Assembly: GCA_002691245.1 (NCBI GenBank)
Contig: NZHH01000046.1
Coordinates: 1 to 15,928, forward strand
DNA: 15,928 nt
Source of the DNA: Methylaequor sp002691245
Lineage (GTDB): Bacteria > Pseudomonadota > Alphaproteobacteria > Methylaequorales > Methylaequoraceae
Reading direction: 5' to 3'
Under the pieces are notes generated by a model. That model searched no databases, was not told the DNA's origin, and saw nothing but the letters and a program-made list of their open reading frames with translations. This document shows, in pieces, positions 7,231 to 14,317 of the stretch. Within the stretch, counting starts at the first letter, position 1, and each line of letters begins with the position of its first letter. The translations under genes were made by a program, and so were the position numbers.

Positions 7231-8211
7231 TCATTTTTTTACNTTTAAGATGAAAATACCAAAAAAAGATTTTTCATCAGAATAAAATTTTTGTATTTTA
7301 TATCCCGCACTTTCAATAAGAAGTTCAAAACTTTCATAGGTATATTTATATGAATTTTCTGTATGTATACTCTCTCCAGTAATAAAATTAATTTTCTCAT
7401 CAAAAATTTTAACGCTATGATCAACTTTTGAAATAAGATGCATCTCAACTCTNCTTTTTTCTTGGTTAAAAAAAGCTTTATGTTCGAACTTTTTTTCATC
7501 AAAATTAAATCCATATTTATTATTTAGATTTTTAAAAATATTTTTATTAAACTTTGCAGTAATACCTTCGGAATCATTATACGCTTTTTCTAANATGGTT
7601 TTATCTTTTTTAAGATCAACACCAATTACTAAAAAATTATTCGATTCTAAATTTTTTCTAAATTTAATTAAGGTTTTTCTTGCTTCAGTTTTTGAAAAAT
7701 TTCCAATAGTTGAACCAGGAAAAAAACCAATTTTNGGTTTGGTAATACTTTTTATTTTTTGAAATTCAAATTTATGNTTAAAGTCTGCTGAAATGGCAGT
7801 GATTTTAAGATTTGGAAATTCTTTAGCTAATTTTTTAGTATTTTCTAACAAAAAATCTTTGCTTATATCTATAGATATATACTCACTTGGTGAGTCCAGT
7901 ATTTCAAGAAGTTTTTTTATTTTCTTATTAGATCCAGCTCCAAACTCTATAATAGATGAGCCTGCTGGTAATTCTTTCTTTATTTTTTTATTTTTTTGAT
8001 CTANTATTTCCATTTCTTTTTTTGTGGGATAATAATCATCTGATTTAGTTATTTTTTCAAAAAGAATTGAACCTTTCTGATCATAAAAATACTTTGGGTT
8101 AATTTTTTTTTGATTTGAATTTTTTAATCCATTAATTAACTCTTCCTTTTCTTCGGTAATTATGTCTCTTTCATTAGTATTTAAGTAATCTATAAAATCT
8201 AGATTTTGCAT
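7231..8211 (-). CDS. egtD: L-histidine N(alpha)-methyltransferase (hercynine synthase)
   Basis: SAM-dependent enzyme that trimethylates the alpha-amino group of histidine to hercynine, the first step of ergothioneine synthesis. 326 residues, the usual EgtD length. Diagnostic stretches are PKYFYDQKGSILFEKI (39-54), DDYYPTKKEME (58-68), SAM motif IIEFGAGSNKK (87-97), FFPGSTIGNF (163-172), GVDLKKDK, AYNDSEGITAKFN (210-222), RVEMHLIS and GESIHTENSYKY (279-290). Residues known from the mycobacterial enzyme to hold histidine appear conserved: Tyr60/61, Asn171, Tyr211, and the Glu285/Ser287 pair with correct spacing. It follows egtB by 19 nt and abuts the EgtE-like gene with no gap. The protein is soluble and cytoplasmic. 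Six ambiguous bases leave the motifs intact. Identification is firm. Confidence 0.95.
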   Translation of the reverse strand: MQNLDFIDYLNTNERDIITEEKEELINGLKNSNQKKINPKYFYDQKGSILFEKITKSDDYYPTKKEMEIXDQKNKKIKKELPAGSSIIEFGAGSNKKIKKLLEILDSPSEYISIDISKDFLLENTKKLAKEFPNLKITAISADFXHKFEFQKIKSITKXKIGFFPGSTIGNFSKTEARKTLIKFRKNLESNNFLVIGVDLKKDKTXLEKAYNDSEGITAKFNKNIFKNLNNKYGFNFDEKKFEHKAFFNQEKXRVEMHLISKVDHSVKIFDEKINFITGESIHTENSYKYTYESFELLIESAGYKIQKFYSDEKSFFGIFILXVKK

Positions 8212-8230
8212 TCATTTATCCTTTCAAGAT

Positions 8231-9481
8231 TTAGTTTTTCCTTAATCTTAATCCAACAAACTGCCATCTATCATAAGGATAATAAAAGTTTCTATAGGAT
8301 GCCCTAATATGATTAATTGATGTTCCAAATGATCCACCTTTCAATACATATTGATTACACATAAACTTTTCATTGTATTCTGAAAGCGAATCATCATATG
8401 GACTATAATTTGCATATGGTAAATACGGACTTGCTGACCAAACCCAAAGATTGCCATAAAAGTTGTCGATAAATTTTTCAGAATTATATGAATGTTCTTT
8501 AAAAACTTTATTTTCTAAAAAATTTCCAGATTTTTTTGATTTTTTTAGAGTATATTCTAGTTCAAACTCCGAGGGCAAAGTAGCGTTTTTATATTTTGCA
8601 AATGCTCTCGCTTCATAAAAGCTTATGTGAGAAACAGGTGAACTCATGTTTATTTTTTCGACTCCATTTAAACTAAATAAATTATTGATATCAATCCAAT
8701 ACATTGGCTTATTAATTTTATTCTTACTTATAAACTCCCAACCATCGGAAAGCCATAATTCTGGCCTTTTATAGCCCCCATCATCTATAAATGAAAGCCA
8801 ATCCTCATTTGTAANAAAATCAGATAAGATAAATGGATTGAGTTTCATCTTAGATTTTGGACGCTCATTGTCAAATGAAAAATTGTTACCATCATAACCA
8901 TATTTTATTTTTTTAAAGTCATTTAATATAAAATAATTTTTTTCTTTAAGTTCTTTGCTACATTTAATTTCAGATATTTTTTTTATATAACTNGGCTTAC
9001 TTTTATTAGAATACAAAATATTTTTTATATCCATTAAGATAAGTTCTTGATGCTGTTGTTCATGATTTAAAGCTATCTTAATAAGTTCTTCTAATTCAAA
9101 ACTATTAATTTCATAAAGATAATCTAGATTTTTGTCAATATAAGATCTATACCTGAGAACTTCTTCAAGTGTTGGTCTACTTAAGTTACCTCTATTTTTT
9201 CTTAGATTAAAATGACTAATAGTCTCATAGTAAGAATTAAAGATAAAATCATAATCTTTATTGAAAAAAATATAATTTTTACAAAATTTAGCTAGAATAA
9301 ATTTTTCAAAGAACCAACTTGTATGACCAAGATGCCATTTAATCGGGCTGACATAATTTGCTGTTTGAACTACCATGTCATCGATTTCTAAATTTTTGGT
9401 AAGCTCAACGGTTTTTTTACGTACAACTTGCACGTTACGTAATAGATTACACATACTTTCATTTTTAGAAAAATCTTCCAT
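8231..9481 (-). CDS. egtB: ergothioneine sulfoxide synthase EgtB
   Basis: Non-haem iron enzyme joining hercynine and a thiol (cysteine or gamma-glutamylcysteine) with O2 to give the sulfoxide. 416 residues in the two-domain family layout. The N-terminal DinB-like part carries the iron ligands His53 (SPIKWHLGHTSWFFEKF) and His140/His144 (NHEQQHQEL). The C-terminal FGE/sulfatase-modifying-factor part ends with WVWSASPYLPYANYSPY, YNEKFMCNQYVLKGGSFGTS and IRASYRNFYYPYDRWQFVGLRL, all EgtB signatures. The WFFE variant belongs to EgtB forms found widely outside mycobacteria. No egtA or egtC lies nearby, which would fit use of free cysteine, but only the window can be inspected. It starts at ATG 21 nt after the glycosyltransferase gene, without a clear Shine-Dalgarno sequence. 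Only two ambiguous bases, so it is well conserved among the strains sampled. Confidence 0.94.
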   Translation of the reverse strand: MEDFSKNESMCNLLRNVQVVRKKTVELTKNLEIDDMVVQTANYVSPIKWHLGHTSWFFEKFILAKFCKNYIFFNKDYDFIFNSYYETISHFNLRKNRGNLSRPTLEEVLRYRSYIDKNLDYLYEINSFELEELIKIALNHEQQHQELILMDIKNILYSNKSKXSYIKKISEIKCSKELKEKNYFILNDFKKIKYGYDGNNFSFDNERPKSKMKLNPFILSDFXTNEDWLSFIDDGGYKRPELWLSDGWEFISKNKINKPMYWIDINNLFSLNGVEKINMSSPVSHISFYEARAFAKYKNATLPSEFELEYTLKKSKKSGNFLENKVFKEHSYNSEKFIDNFYGNLWVWSASPYLPYANYSPYDDSLSEYNEKFMCNQYVLKGGSFGTSINHIRASYRNFYYPYDRWQFVGLRLRKN

Positions 9482-9502
9482 ATTATTTACAACTATAACG
9501 TA

Positions 9503-10600
9503 TTAATTATTACTTAATAAGTTTTTATAAAAATTATAATAATTTATTATATTTTTGGAAACCTCAAACTTTTCTTTTACTGTTTTAAAGCCAGCAGACC
9601 CAAGTTTTTTTCTTAGATTAGNATCTAGTATCAATTCTTTAAGGAATTTTGNGAAACTTTTATAATCACCTTCCTTAACAATATATCCGTTATAACCATG
9701 TTTTACGACTTCAGAGTTACCTCCTACATCTGTAGCAATCACAGGAAGTTTTTTTGCCATNTATTCCAATATAGAATTTGAAAAGCCCTCTTCGTTTGAT
9801 GAAAGAATTCCAATATCAGACTCATTTAGAATTTTTCTAAGATCTTTACATTTCCCATAAAATTTAAATTTATCTTCAATATTATATTTTAAAATGAGGT
9901 TCTGAAGTTCTTTGGTATAATTTTTATCCCCATCTCCTAATATANTAATTTGAAAATTTAATTTTTTTAAATCTCTGCATGCCTTTATCACAAGTTTATG
10001 ATTTTTATATGGAATTAAATTTGCTAAAAAAATAATTCTAATTTTTTTATGTTTTAAATATTCTTTTTTCGAATCATTGATTTCNACAGAGTTATAAATA
10101 AGTTTTAATTTTTCTTTTTTTACATTTTCCTCCTCCGTCATTTGTTTATATATAGCTCTTGAGTTTACTAAAATATATTTCATTCTTTTATGTAAAATCT
10201 TTGATTCGATCATTTTTATGAAAGGGAGCTTTTTTTGATAATTATTTAGGCTTCTTCGTGTCATTAAAAATTTAATATTCGGAAAAAAATATGCAAGCCA
10301 TCCAAAAATTAGATATGAATGTGGTAAATAAAGATTTACGATTGAAGGCTTTTCCTTCCTCAATAATAAAATCAAATTAGTTATAACCTTTATTATTTTA
10401 AAAATAATGAATTTACTATTATTTGANATATCATATANCCTAATCCCGTTTTTTATAAAATTATCGTAAAGTTCACCCTTTTTTGAGAAAAGTATCAAAC
10501 TAAAATTTAAATTATTTTTTAACGACAAAAGTTTAAGTAGTAATTGTTTTTCAGTACCTCCAATATCTAAACTACCGATAACTATAAAAATTTTTTTCAT
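9503..10600 (-). CDS. GT4-family glycosyltransferase
   Basis: GT-B fold retaining glycosyltransferase of family GT4, 365 residues, cytoplasmic or loosely membrane-bound. It probably transfers a sugar from a nucleotide-sugar donor to a lipid-linked glycan. The N-terminal acceptor domain begins with a Rossmann strand and GGTEKQ (14-19). The C-terminal donor domain shows FLANLIPYKNH (191-201), LGDGD (221-225), FYGKCKDL and the E-x7-E motif Glu271-Glu279 (EGFSNSILE), followed by PVIATDVGGNSEVV. Its ATG overlaps the stop of the AcpS-like gene (ATGA), and it lies 21 nt upstream of egtB. Sugar and acceptor cannot be predicted. A selenoneine-type SenB role was considered because it adjoins egtB, but its other neighbours point to surface polysaccharide. 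Confidence 0.87.
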   Translation of the reverse strand: MKKIFIVIGSLDIGGTEKQLLLKLLSLKNNLNFSLILFSKKGELYDNFIKNGIRXYDXSNNSKFIIFKIIKVITNLILLLRKEKPSIVNLYLPHSYLIFGWLAYFFPNIKFLMTRRSLNNYQKKLPFIKMIESKILHKRMKYILVNSRAIYKQMTEEENVKKEKLKLIYNSXEINDSKKEYLKHKKIRIIFLANLIPYKNHKLVIKACRDLKKLNFQIXILGDGDKNYTKELQNLILKYNIEDKFKFYGKCKDLRKILNESDIGILSSNEEGFSNSILEXMAKKLPVIATDVGGNSEVVKHGYNGYIVKEGDYKSFXKFLKELILDXNLRKKLGSAGFKTVKEKFEVSKNIINYYNFYKNLLSNN

Positions 10601-10977
10601 TTGTTTTCAACAAGAAAAGTTACAATACTTATAACAAAACCATCCTCATCACTNATAGATACACTAGATGATTGAATATTTTTTATCTNTTTCTTTGCTT
10701 TACCGTATAAATTAATTATGGGTTTTCCGCTCTTTAAATTTAATATTTCAATATCTTTTATTTTTACCCCATTTGCAAAGCCAGTACCTAAAGCTTTCGA
10801 TGCTGCTTCCTTTGCTGAAAATTTACTTGCAATTTTATTATATATTTGTNCATGATTTTTTATTTGTTTGATTTCTCTATTTGTAAGAATTTTCTTAAGA
10901 AATCTATCACTGTAATTTAAATAAATCTTTTTTATTCTTTCTATTTTCAATAAATCTATGCCTTGTAAAATAACCAT
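10597..10977 (-). CDS. acpS: holo-[acyl-carrier-protein] synthase (AcpS-type)
   Basis: Small phosphopantetheinyl transferase that moves 4'-phosphopantetheine from CoA to the serine of acyl carrier protein. 126 residues, the normal AcpS length. Motifs are GIDLLKIERI (6-15) with metal-binding Asp8, FSAKEAASKALGTG (53-66) with Glu57 and Lys61, and VKIKDIEI..GKPIINLYGKA. The C-terminal motif, usually SxSH, reads SVS.SDEDGF, so Asp replaces the common His. The gene sits between asnB (4-nt gap) and a glycosyltransferase (4-nt overlap). In many Alphaproteobacteria acpS lies with lepB, rnc and era or pdxJ, so this location is unusual. It may be the sole genomic copy moved here, or a second copy serving a dedicated carrier protein. 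Confidence 0.87.
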   Translation of the reverse strand: MVILQGIDLLKIERIKKIYLNYSDRFLKKILTNREIKQIKNHXQIYNKIASKFSAKEAASKALGTGFANGVKIKDIEILNLKSGKPIINLYGKAKKXIKNIQSSSVSXSDEDGFVISIVTFLVENK

Positions 10978-10981
10978 ACAT

Positions 10982-12877
10982 TTACCTCCATTTATTTAGC
11001 CATAACCCTGCCATCAGGTATAACCATATACATTGNGGNGTCGAGGATCCAAACTTTTTATAATCTAACCATTTTTTTAATACTTTTTCTCGTTTCCATC
11101 CAAATTCTTCCCAACATGACTCATAAAAAATAATATCCAGGGTTTTTCTNAATTTCTTATGAGATATCCATCTTTCAATTGGAATAGCAAATCCCATCTT
11201 TGGTCTATATACAAAAGATTTAGGTAAAAAGTCTGATAATAAATCCTTTAAAATATATTTTGTNATTTTATTCCTTAACTTAAATTCAATTGGTAATTCA
11301 AAAGCTTTATTAACTACATTNTGACTTAGAAAAGGTGACCTTACCTCAAGTGAATTAAACATACTTGCTCTATCTACTTTAACTAAAATATCATTAGGCA
11401 AATAAAAGTCTATATCATTTCTNTGAACTGAATCGATTAAATCAATANTCTGATATTTATCAAAAATATTTCTNTGATACTTAGATTNNTTATCAAGAAC
11501 CTCATTATCAAAGATATTTAGTTTTTCATAAAANTCTGANTTATTTTCATATNCTAAAATATTTGAAAGNTTTGACATTTTATGAGANANTCCATGAATN
11601 CCAAGTAATTTTTGGAATGGTCTACTNAAACTATCATAAAGCCTTGATGGTANTAATCTTATTCCNTGACCAACAAATTGTCTTAGAATANTAGGAGTTT
11701 TTTCTTTNAGCNTAAAGATCNTTTTTGCAAAAGAATAGCGGTTATATCCCATAAANATTTCNTCACCACCATCTCCAGATAATACAACTTTTACTTTTGA
11801 TGCAGCAAGTTTACTGATTATAAAAGTNGGNATGATNGAAGAATCNGAGAATGGNTCATNGACAANATTAGCAATATTTTCTACATGTTNAAGCATATCA
11901 TCTACATTAACTTTAATATCATGGTGATNACTTCCAATNTTTTCTGAAACATATTTAGCAAATTTTGACTCATCATATTCACTCTCATTAAATCCAACNT
12001 TGAATGTTTTTATTTTTTTTGCAGAATTTTTCTGCATTAATAGGGCTACTAAACTTGAATCAATTCCTCCTGAAAGGAAACAACCTATCTCAACATCTGC
12101 AATCATCATTTTTTTTATTGATTCTTCGAATGTATGNAGTAATTCTTTCTTACATTTTTCATATGATAATTNTTTATTTAATTCAGGNTTAGGAATTTGA
12201 TAGTAAATATTTTTTTTTGTGATTTTATTCTCAAAAGAAATTACTTCTGCCGGCATTACTTTAAATGTATTCTCATATATACATAAGGGCGCAGGAACAT
12301 AACCTAACATAGAATAGTAATATGAAGATTTTCTTGAGATCTTTAAATTGATTAAGGGAAATTTACTTAAAGATCCTAATTCAGAACTAAAAACTATAAA
12401 ATTTGAGTTTTTATAAAAAAATAATGGTTTTTCACCAAANCTATCNCTGACAAGAAAAAGTTTTTTCTGTTTTTTATCCCAAAGTCCAAAAGCAAACATC
12501 CCTTCNACTTTCTCNAGTGTTTTTCTAAGGCCGAACTTACTTATTAANTCTAAAAGAACAATTGTGTCAGTTTTATTTTTGAATTTTATATTAAATTTTT
12601 TTTTAAGATCATTTTGTAGTTCTGTAAAATTATAAATTTCGCCATTAAAAGTTATCACATATCGTCCACATGAGGATGTCATTGGTTGATCACCNGACTT
12701 CGATAAATCAAGTATAGAAAGTCTTCTATGCCCAAAAAAAATATTATTATCCTCAGAAGACCAATATCCAAAAGAATCTGGTCCTCTATGAACTAAACTT
12801 GTAGTCATTTCTTTTATAGAGCTAAGACTATAGCTTTTATTATTTTTAAAAAAAAAAACTCCAGTAATACCGCACAT
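10982..12877 (-). CDS. asnB: asparagine synthase-type glutamine amidotransferase (AsnB family)
   Basis: Two-domain glutamine-dependent amidotransferase, 631 residues. The N-terminal Ntn glutaminase domain starts at the catalytic Cys2 (MCGITGVF) and has RGPDSFG, GHRRLSI (49-55), FNGEIYN (77-83) and a FGEKPL segment (147-152). The C-terminal ATP-pyrophosphatase domain has SGGIDSS (269-275), the SGDGG loop, LPNDILVKVDRASMFNSLEVRSPFL and the C-terminal KMGFAIP. AsnB makes asparagine, but homologues in O-antigen and capsule loci amidate uronic acids or other sugar carboxyls. Position between a GT-C-like gene (no gap, TAGATG) and acpS plus GT4 favours the sugar role. About 46 ambiguous bases, most at third codon positions, cluster between 11420 and 12000. 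A T11 tract on the coding strand lies at codons 7-10 (12848-12858). Confidence 0.88.
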   Translation of the reverse strand: MCGITGVFFFKNNKSYSLSSIKEMTTSLVHRGPDSFGYWSSEDNNIFFGHRRLSILDLSKXGDQPMTSSCGRYVITFNGEIYNFTELQNDLKKKFNIKFKNKTDTIVLLXLISKFGLRKTXEKXEGMFAFGLWDKKQKKLFLVXDXFGEKPLFFYKNSNFIVFSSELGSLSKFPLINLKISRKSSYYYSMLGYVPAPLCIYENTFKVMPAEVISFENKITKKNIYYQIPXPELNKXLSYEKCKKELXHTFEESIKKMMIADVEIGCFLSGGIDSSLVALLMQKNSAKKIKTFXVGFNESEYDESKFAKYVSEXIGSXHHDIKVNVDDMLXHVENIANXVXXPFXDSXIXXTFIISKLAASKVKVVLSGDGGXEXFMGYNRYSFAKXIFXXKEKTPXILRQFVGXGIRLXPSRLYDSXSRPFQKLLXIHGXSHKMSXLSNILXYENXSXFYEKLNIFDNEVLDXXSKYXRNIFDKYQXIDLIDSVXRNDIDFYLPNDILVKVDRASMFNSLEVRSPFLSXNVVNKAFELPIEFKLRNKXTKYILKDLLSDFLPKSFVYRPKMGFAIPIERWISHKKXRKTLDIIFYESCWEEFGWKREKVLKKWLDYKKFGSSXXQCIWLYLMAGLWLNKWR

Positions 12878-14206
12878 CTACTTATTAATTTTTATAAATA
12901 TATTTTTTACCAAACTTATAAACCTCATATTAATTAATATTACTAAAGGATATACTAACATTAAATATCTTGGTGTTGATACATTTGTCAAACAAATCAA
13001 TAATAAATATATTTGTAATAAACATATTAATATAGCGTCTTCATAAGAAATTTTATTTTTAATAATTCTAAAAAAAGATAAAATAAAAAAAAAAGTAAAA
13101 ATTGTTACAATAAAAAAGAGTAAAAAGAATAGTAACTGTGCTAATTCTATTAGAAAAAGATTAGGAAGTTGCATTGGGCCAGATGATTTAAGTAATTCTT
13201 CATATCTAGGTATTTGAAGTTTATTATCATCAAGGAACCTTACTTTTGATCCTATCGACCAGTTCCCTATGTAATGATGAAATGACAAAATTAAGTAATC
13301 GTAGAGATTGTGCTCAAAAATTTGAAAAAGAATTTTTAGATAGTTATCAGTTAATATTCTCTTATCAAAATCTATTTTTTTGATTGACTCAAAATCCAAT
13401 GCTTGATACTGAGCAACTACTTCATAGTCTGCAAGTAATTCTGATTTCAAAAAAATATTATCTAAGTTATCCAAAAATTTATGAATTGGTTGAAATTCAA
13501 CTTTTGATTTTGTTAATAATTCATTAAGATTTTCAGGGTAATTACTAACAATAAAACTATCTTTTCCTGATAATAAAAAAAGTTTTCCGATTACAGATAT
13601 TTTAAAGATAGTTTCTCTTTTATCAAACTTACTATAAAAGGTAAGGCTCTCTAAAATAGATGGAAATGAAAATAATAATAACATTAACGATATTCGCCCA
13701 AGTTTTTTCAATCTAAATAATGATACAGAAATTAAAAATAATGAAATTGGTATACCTATAGGCTTAAAGGAAGCAAGAAGGCCACAAGCTAAAGCAAAAA
13801 AAAATAAATTATATTTTTTTTCGATACTAAAGAAAAATATAATAGCGAAATTAAATAAACTAAAAAAAATTGATTCCGTAAGTATTGTTTTAGAAAATGA
13901 TGTATAATATATGTTTGAGACTATTAATAAATAACCAACTAACGAAAAAAAGATATTTGTTTTTTCTCTTATCAATGAAACCAATAAAACTATACTAAGG
14001 CTTAAAAAAACATTCTGAAAAATAATAAGGTCTATGTTAAATTTATTTAGAATTTGAATGATTAAAAAATATGAAGTTTGCCTAGATTGATTAATATTCA
14101 AATAACCTTGACTATCTGGCTGAATTTTTTCTAAAAAAGTGGGGGAATAATGAATTACAAAAATAGTTAAAAAAAATAAAAAGGTTTTTAAACCAATATT
14201 TTGCAA
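12878..14206 (-). CDS. polytopic membrane protein, GT-C/GT39-like
   Basis: A 442-residue integral membrane protein with roughly nine to eleven hydrophobic segments and one large extracytoplasmic loop (about residues 200-325). After the first segment (LKTFLFFLTIFVIHY) comes PDSQGYL with Asp31, where GT-C enzymes such as ArnT and protein mannosyltransferases carry the catalytic acid. Near the C-terminus STPRYLMLVYPLVILI resembles the closing motif of that superfamily. A lipid-phosphate-sugar-dependent transferase acting in the periplasm is the best guess; a polysaccharide polymerase is an alternative. No ATG is available upstream of the first membrane segment. The start given is TTG (14206-14204), and an in-frame ATA 7 nt behind an AAGGA box is another possibility. 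The stop directly abuts the asnB start. It is the first gene of the - strand block. Confidence 0.6.
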   Translation of the reverse strand: MQNIGLKTFLFFLTIFVIHYSPTFLEKIQPDSQGYLNINQSRQTSYFLIIQILNKFNIDLIIFQNVFLSLSIVLLVSLIREKTNIFFSLVGYLLIVSNIYYTSFSKTILTESIFFSLFNFAIIFFFSIEKKYNLFFFALACGLLASFKPIGIPISLFLISVSLFRLKKLGRISLMLLLFSFPSILESLTFYSKFDKRETIFKISVIGKLFLLSGKDSFIVSNYPENLNELLTKSKVEFQPIHKFLDNLDNIFLKSELLADYEVVAQYQALDFESIKKIDFDKRILTDNYLKILFQIFEHNLYDYLILSFHHYIGNWSIGSKVRFLDDNKLQIPRYEELLKSSGPMQLPNLFLIELAQLLFFLLFFIVTIFTFFFILSFFRIIKNKISYEDAILICLLQIYLLLICLTNVSTPRYLMLVYPLVILINMRFISLVKNIFIKINK

Positions 14207-14237
14207 CCTATTAAAATTTATATTTTTTATTTTTATT

Positions 14238-14242
14238 TCCTT
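14238..14242 (-). promoter_or_regulatory. possible Shine-Dalgarno AAGGA upstream of the GT-C-like gene
   Basis: The - strand reads AAGGAAATAAAAATA here. AAGGA is the only clear purine-rich box in the leader, but the annotated TTG start is 31 nt downstream. An in-frame ATA at 14230-14228 has the proper 7-nt spacing. Either the box is accidental, or the true start is upstream and non-standard. Confidence 0.3.
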
Positions 14243-14302
14243 TTGATTTTGATTTTACTAAAACATAAATTGTATTTAAAAACAAAAATTATTATTTAAT
14301 TT

Positions 14303-14311
14303 TGCTATACT
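14303..14311 (+). promoter_or_regulatory. extended -10 promoter (TGC TATACT) for the FkbM genes
   Basis: TGC TATACT has the TGn extension directly before a 5-of-6 match to TATAAT. No convincing -35 box lies 17 nt upstream, which extended -10 promoters tolerate. Only 6 nt separate the hexamer from the ATG at 14318, so initiation about 7 nt downstream would fall at or next to the start codon and give a leaderless mRNA. It lies in the 111-nt divergent spacer 14207-14317, the largest gap in the window. Confidence 0.5.
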
Positions 14312-14317
14312 TTATTT

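Larger units (their letters stand above)
3057..12695. other. zone containing all ambiguous bases (strain-consensus polymorphism)
   Basis: Single Ns, rarely two adjacent, occur only between these points. By hand count the PAP2 gene has 36 (26 third, 7 first, 3 second codon position) and asnB has 46 (33 third, 8 first, 5 second). psiE has none and egtB two. The codon bias indicates mixed bases from related strains rather than random read error. Confidence 0.75.
4086..14206 (-). other. probable ten-gene transcription unit
   Basis: Ten consecutive genes on the - strand, from the GT-C-like gene to the ELM1-family gene. Junctions in order are: abutting TAGATG, 4-nt gap, ATGA overlap, 21-nt gap, 19-nt gap, abutting TGAATG, 7-nt gap, 14-nt overlap, ATGA overlap. 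None leaves room for a normal intergenic promoter plus terminator, though promoters inside coding sequence remain possible, for instance before egtB. Confidence 0.65.

Noticed and set aside
7245..7514. 89-codon open frame on the - strand
   Set aside because: A shifted-frame shadow of the C-terminal part of egtD, rich in Lys, Leu and Ile as expected from AT-rich DNA.
7793..7999. 68-codon open frame on the + strand
   Set aside because: Antisense to the conserved SAM-binding region of egtD.
8231..10600. EgtB homologue beside a glycosyltransferase, as in the selenoneine (SenA-SenB-SenC) pathway
   Set aside because: EgtD and an EgtE-like gene follow directly, no selenophosphate synthetase is present, and the glycosyltransferase is coupled to acpS and asnB with ordinary GT4 motifs. 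Ergothioneine plus surface glycan explains the set better.
12000..12200. Two overlapping open frames of 66 and 62 codons on the + strand
   Set aside because: Both are antisense to the SGGIDSS region of asnB and contain no plausible motif.
14269..14274. TACAAT on the - strand as a -10 box for the ten-gene block
   Set aside because: A fair hexamer, but no -35 at the right distance and no extended -10 signal; too weak to annotate in this composition.
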